From Natronomonas salina (GTDB taxonomy: Archaea; Halobacteriota; Halobacteria; Halobacteriales; Haloarculaceae), in assembly GCF_013391105.1 (NCBI RefSeq), contig NZ_CP058335.1, positions 248,001 to 312,000 on the forward strand: a stretch of DNA of 64,000 bases, in the 5' to 3' direction. Made by a program: the position numbers and the translations under genes. A model generated the notes under the pieces. That model saw nothing but the letters and a program-made list of their open reading frames with translations. It was not told where the DNA came from and did no database searches. Of the stretch, positions 61,757 through 64,000 are shown one piece after another. Every line of letters begins with the position of its first letter. Position 1 is the first letter of the stretch.

Positions 61757-62242
61757 TCAGGTATCGGGAAACTCGAGTGCTGTCGCGCCCACGTAGCCGC
61801 CGGAGAGACGCACGTCGACCCGGTCGTCCCGGACGAGGGCGGGCCGGTCGGCGTCGGCGAACGCGACGGTTCTCTCCTGCGAATCTTCCCCCGGGCGCCG
61901 TATATACTTTTCCTCACAGGCCCGCACCGTGCCGCTGACGCCCCGCACGGAGACCCCGAGCGGCTGGCCGTCGACGGCGTCCATCGTCGCCAGGACGGCC
62001 CGGAGCCGCTCGACCTCCCCGCGCCGGGCGCGGACGACCGCCTCGCCGTCGCCGTCCTCGAACCGGAAGTGGAGGACGCTCCCGTCCAGGTCGGCGCTGC
62101 CGGCGTCGCCCAGGAGGTTCTGGGCGGCGAACCACAGCTCGCGCTGGAAGGTCCGGCGGTCGAGGGCGGCGTCGGGCCACGACGCCAGGCCGACCGCCAG
62201 GTAGCGCCACCGCGGCCGGAGGTGCTTCGGGAGGTGCTTCAC
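61757..62242 (-). CDS. rnp2: RNase P protein component 2 (Pop5/Rnp2)
   Basis: This 161-residue protein is of the Pop5 family, a subunit of archaeal RNase P that helps the RNA to process tRNA 5' ends. It begins VKHLPKHLRPRWRYLAVGL, the usual start of haloarchaeal homologs, here with a GTG at 62242. An ATG 27 bases upstream (62269) would add MTRAVEPGA. Further conserved segments are FQRELWFAAQNLLGDAGSADLDGSVLHF and GVSGTVRACEEKY. It lies 2 bases before psmA, and its usual partner rnp3 is further upstream. Confidence 0.92.
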   Translation of the reverse strand: MKHLPKHLRPRWRYLAVGLASWPDAALDRRTFQRELWFAAQNLLGDAGSADLDGSVLHFRFEDGDGEAVVRARRGEVERLRAVLATMDAVDGQPLGVSVRGVSGTVRACEEKYIRRPGEDSQERTVAFADADRPALVRDDRVDVRLSGGYVGATALEFPDT

Positions 62243-62331
62243 GGCCCCCGGTTCGACCGCCCGGGTCATAGCTTCCGGGGAACGCGTCCGACCCCGGGAT
62301 TGATACGATTCCGTGAGCATTGCCAACACGC

Positions 62332-62718
62332 ATGTCGCATGAGACCCGATCCACCGAATTTGCGGACGCAGAGCTACAGAAGGCCCGGGAGGCGCTGGCC
62401 GACGCACGGATCCTCCAGGAGGGCGGCGGGTCCACGGCCGGGACCGTCGACCGCATCTACTACGCGGCGTTCCACGCCGCCCGCGCCGTCCTGTCGGTCC
62501 GCGGGTCGCTCCCAGAGGACGAGGACCACGTCCCCGCGCAGTTCGCCGAGGACGTCGTCATCGCCGAGGAGACGTCGATGGAGGACGCGCAGTTCCTCAA
62601 CCAGATGCGCGCCTACCGGAAACGGGGCGACTTCGAACAGGAGCCCCTCGACCTCGACGTCGAGGCCAAGATCGCCCGGGCGGACCGGTTCATCGAGGAC
62701 ATGGCCGAGTTCTGCTGA
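62332..62718 (+). CDS. Orphan HEPN-domain protein
   Basis: This 128-residue protein has the HEPN-type helix RIYYAAFHAARAVLSVRG, similar to UPF0332/MNT-associated proteins. HEPN proteins often pair with nucleotidyltransferase antitoxins or act as RNases, but no MNT gene is adjacent. It lies on the plus strand between rnp2 and a methyltransferase gene, both on the minus strand, so it is inserted in the RNase P locus. The ATG at 62332 is preferred over one 12 bases earlier. The RNase RX4-6H motif is not clearly placed. Confidence 0.82.
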   Translation: MSHETRSTEFADAELQKAREALADARILQEGGGSTAGTVDRIYYAAFHAARAVLSVRGSLPEDEDHVPAQFAEDVVIAEETSMEDAQFLNQMRAYRKRGDFEQEPLDLDVEAKIARADRFIEDMAEFC

Positions 62719-62884
62719 CCGAACGACAGGTAGCGGACGAGACGACGAACGGGCCGTGCGGCATGCAGGCCGGGGTGGAGATTCGGACCGGACCGGACTG
62801 GGCCGAATCAGTCTGGACCGGACCGGTCGGGGTTTTTCTTCGCGACGTCACGCAGAACGGTCGTACTACCGAGCGACGCCGTCG

Positions 62885-63490
62885 TTACGCCGACCGCTCG
62901 GCGACGAGGACGCCGACCTGGTCGTGGACCATCTCGACGGCCGTCAGCGAGAACCCGGCGTCGGTGAGGGCGTCCGCCAGCATGCCGACGGTCGAAGGGT
63001 CGTCGACTTCGGGGCTGTAGAAGGGCTCCTCGGGGTCGGGTTCGTCGAAGAACATCACGTCACCGAGCACGAACCGCCGCGGCCCGAGGTCGGCGATAAC
63101 CTGGATAGCCTCGCGCTTCTCCTCGTCCGAGAGGTGGTGCATCGCGAAGTTCGAGACCACGATGTCCACCTCGCCGTCGTAGTTCGGCTCCAGGAAGGAG
63201 CCCCGGCCGAACGTGACGTTGTCGTAGCCCGCCCCCTCGGCCTTCCGTCTGGCCTCCTCCATCATCCCCTCGCTGATGTCGCGGCCGATCACCTCGGCGG
63301 CCCGCTCGGCCAGGCGCAGTCCGATGGCGCCGGTCCCACAGCCCAGGTCGAGGACGACGTCCTCGGGGCCGGGGTCGGCGTAGTCGACGACCAGCGAGAC
63401 GCAGGCGCGGTACTCCTCGCTCTTGGAGTCGTCGTACTCCGAGGCCTTCTCGTCGAACCGTGCCGCGTGCTCCTCATGCGTCTTCTTCAT
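62885..63490 (-). CDS. Class I SAM-dependent methyltransferase
   Basis: This 201-residue methyltransferase has the SAM-binding motif VVLDLGCGTGAIGLRLAE and FAMHHLSDEEKREA downstream. It resembles the ubiE/methyltransferase-11 group. The substrate is unknown. The start MKKTHEEHAARFDEKAS at 63490 overlaps the end of rnp3 by 17 bases, so the two are co-transcribed. It may act on a small metabolite or on RNA, and the RNase P neighbourhood does not decide this. Confidence 0.88.
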   Translation of the reverse strand: MKKTHEEHAARFDEKASEYDDSKSEEYRACVSLVVDYADPGPEDVVLDLGCGTGAIGLRLAERAAEVIGRDISEGMMEEARRKAEGAGYDNVTFGRGSFLEPNYDGEVDIVVSNFAMHHLSDEEKREAIQVIADLGPRRFVLGDVMFFDEPDPEEPFYSPEVDDPSTVGMLADALTDAGFSLTAVEMVHDQVGVLVAERSA

Positions 63491-64000
63491 GGTCGTCGAT
63501 ACGCACGCCAGGCTCAATGAACCCCTCGGACCGGCGGTCCCGGTTCCGCGATGCGATTTCCCCCCAGGCCCGGAGCCCCGCCTCGACGGCGCCGCGCTCG
63601 AAGCCGATCGTCTCCGCGAGCGCGAAGAGCTCTCTCGGCGCCCGCAACTGGAGGTGCGAGCGCGCGTCGGCCGACACGACGTAGGGCACGTCGTACTGCT
63701 CGACCAGCTCGCGGAGCTTCCGGAGTCCCTGGATGGCCTGGACGCGGGGGCCGCCGTCGTCCCGAAGCACGCGCCCGAAGTTGAACTCCAGGTGGACCCG
63801 GTTCTCGGCGGCGGCTCTCGCCAGCACGTGGTTGACGTCGCCGTCGCGCATCGGGTGGGCGAGGACGTCCACCTTCGGCTGCTCGACGGCGAAGCGGTTC
63901 AGCGGCCCGCCGTGGACGCAGACGACGTCGACCTTCGACCGGTAGTTCCCGACGAGTCCGCTGGCCTGGCTGGTGTCGTCGGTGCGGATCTCGATGCCCG
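63474..64000 (-). CDS. rnp3: RNase P protein component 3 (Rpp30/Rnp3), 5' end outside window
   Basis: This partial gene encodes an Rpp30-type TIM-barrel protein, a subunit of archaeal RNase P. The visible part ends with SEGFIEPGVRIDDHEEDA. It includes FAVEQPKVDVLAHPMRDGDVNHVLARAA and NRVHLEFNFG, which are diagnostic for the family. The reading frame stays open to the window end, so the start lies beyond 64000. It overlaps the methyltransferase start and is followed later by rnp2 and psmA on the same strand, as in other haloarchaea. Confidence 0.93.
   Translation of the reverse strand, partial: GIEIRTDDTSQASGLVGNYRSKVDVVCVHGGPLNRFAVEQPKVDVLAHPMRDGDVNHVLARAAAENRVHLEFNFGRVLRDDGGPRVQAIQGLRKLRELVEQYDVPYVVSADARSHLQLRAPRELFALAETIGFERGAVEAGLRAWGEIASRNRDRRSEGFIEPGVRIDDHEEDA

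Noticed and set aside
62332-62718. HEPN RNase motif R-x6-H in RIYYAAFH
   Set aside because: The motif usually lies in the last helix of the domain; here it is in an early helix, so activity should not be inferred from it.
1-64000. CRISPR array, rRNA, tRNA or prophage
   Set aside because: No regularly spaced repeats, RNA gene cores or phage structural genes were seen.

Overview
The window is high-GC haloarchaeal chromosome (class Halobacteria). The evidence is archaeal information-processing genes (TFB, aIF2-beta, Pelota, SBDS, proteasome alpha subunit, two RNase P proteins), acidic proteins rich in Asp and Glu, Tat signals with lipoboxes, and halophile-type regulators (HalOD1, bacterio-opsin-activator HTH). 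The genus cannot be fixed from this sequence. Genes are dense on both strands, with short gaps and several 4-17 base overlaps. I saw no rRNA, tRNA, CRISPR array, complete insertion sequence or replication origin.

Layout. 0-8.7 kb: an aspartoacylase-like hydrolase, Elp3, small membrane and metallo-beta-lactamase (MBL) proteins, a flavin oxidoreductase, a HalOD1/HTH pair and a Tat-exported subtilase of unusual composition. 8.7-17.4 kb: RqcH, a DUF4013 membrane protein and Pelota on one strand, then an MBL nuclease-like gene and an Lhr-type helicase. 17.4-26.5 kb (minus strand): a LarA-like protein, RtcB RNA ligase, acyl-CoA dehydrogenase, CBS protein, SDR, a GlmU-like nucleotidylyltransferase and a RimK ligase fused to a retropepsin-like domain. 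26.6-39.4 kb: a RecJ-like protein, membrane proteins, a Tat lipoprotein with a pilin-like C-terminus, an FMN reductase, MutY, two overlapping TenA genes, a double DUF4399 lipoprotein, a class III aminotransferase and two transporter-like membrane proteins. 39.5-43.6 kb: a two-domain beta-oxidation enzyme, a second acyl-CoA dehydrogenase and small genes. 43.6-48.5 kb: TFB, aIF2-beta, OGG1 and small zinc proteins. 48.5-55.4 kb: NAD(P)HX repair, a three-gene phosphorelay and MoaC. 55.4-64 kb: HflX, SBDS, a 956-residue Tat subtilase, PsmA, Rnp2, an orphan HEPN gene, a methyltransferase and Rnp3 (cut by the window end).

Main themes. Ribosome and RNA quality control is well represented: RqcH with Pelota, HflX, SBDS, RtcB and RNase P proteins. 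Fatty acid oxidation is covered by two closely similar acyl-CoA dehydrogenases and a hydratase/dehydrogenase fusion. Base-excision repair is covered by MutY and OGG1. Thiamine salvage is covered by two TenA paralogs in one transcript.

The most notable non-gene features are two copies of a ~183 bp intergenic element (20178-20359 and 42776-42959) whose hairpin arms differ in sequence but still pair, an ordered set of four GGTTG/CAACC half-sites in the mutY-tenA gap, and mutually exclusive hairpins in the TFB leader. No wholly new defence or mobile system is evident. All family assignments were made by reading motifs and not by database search.
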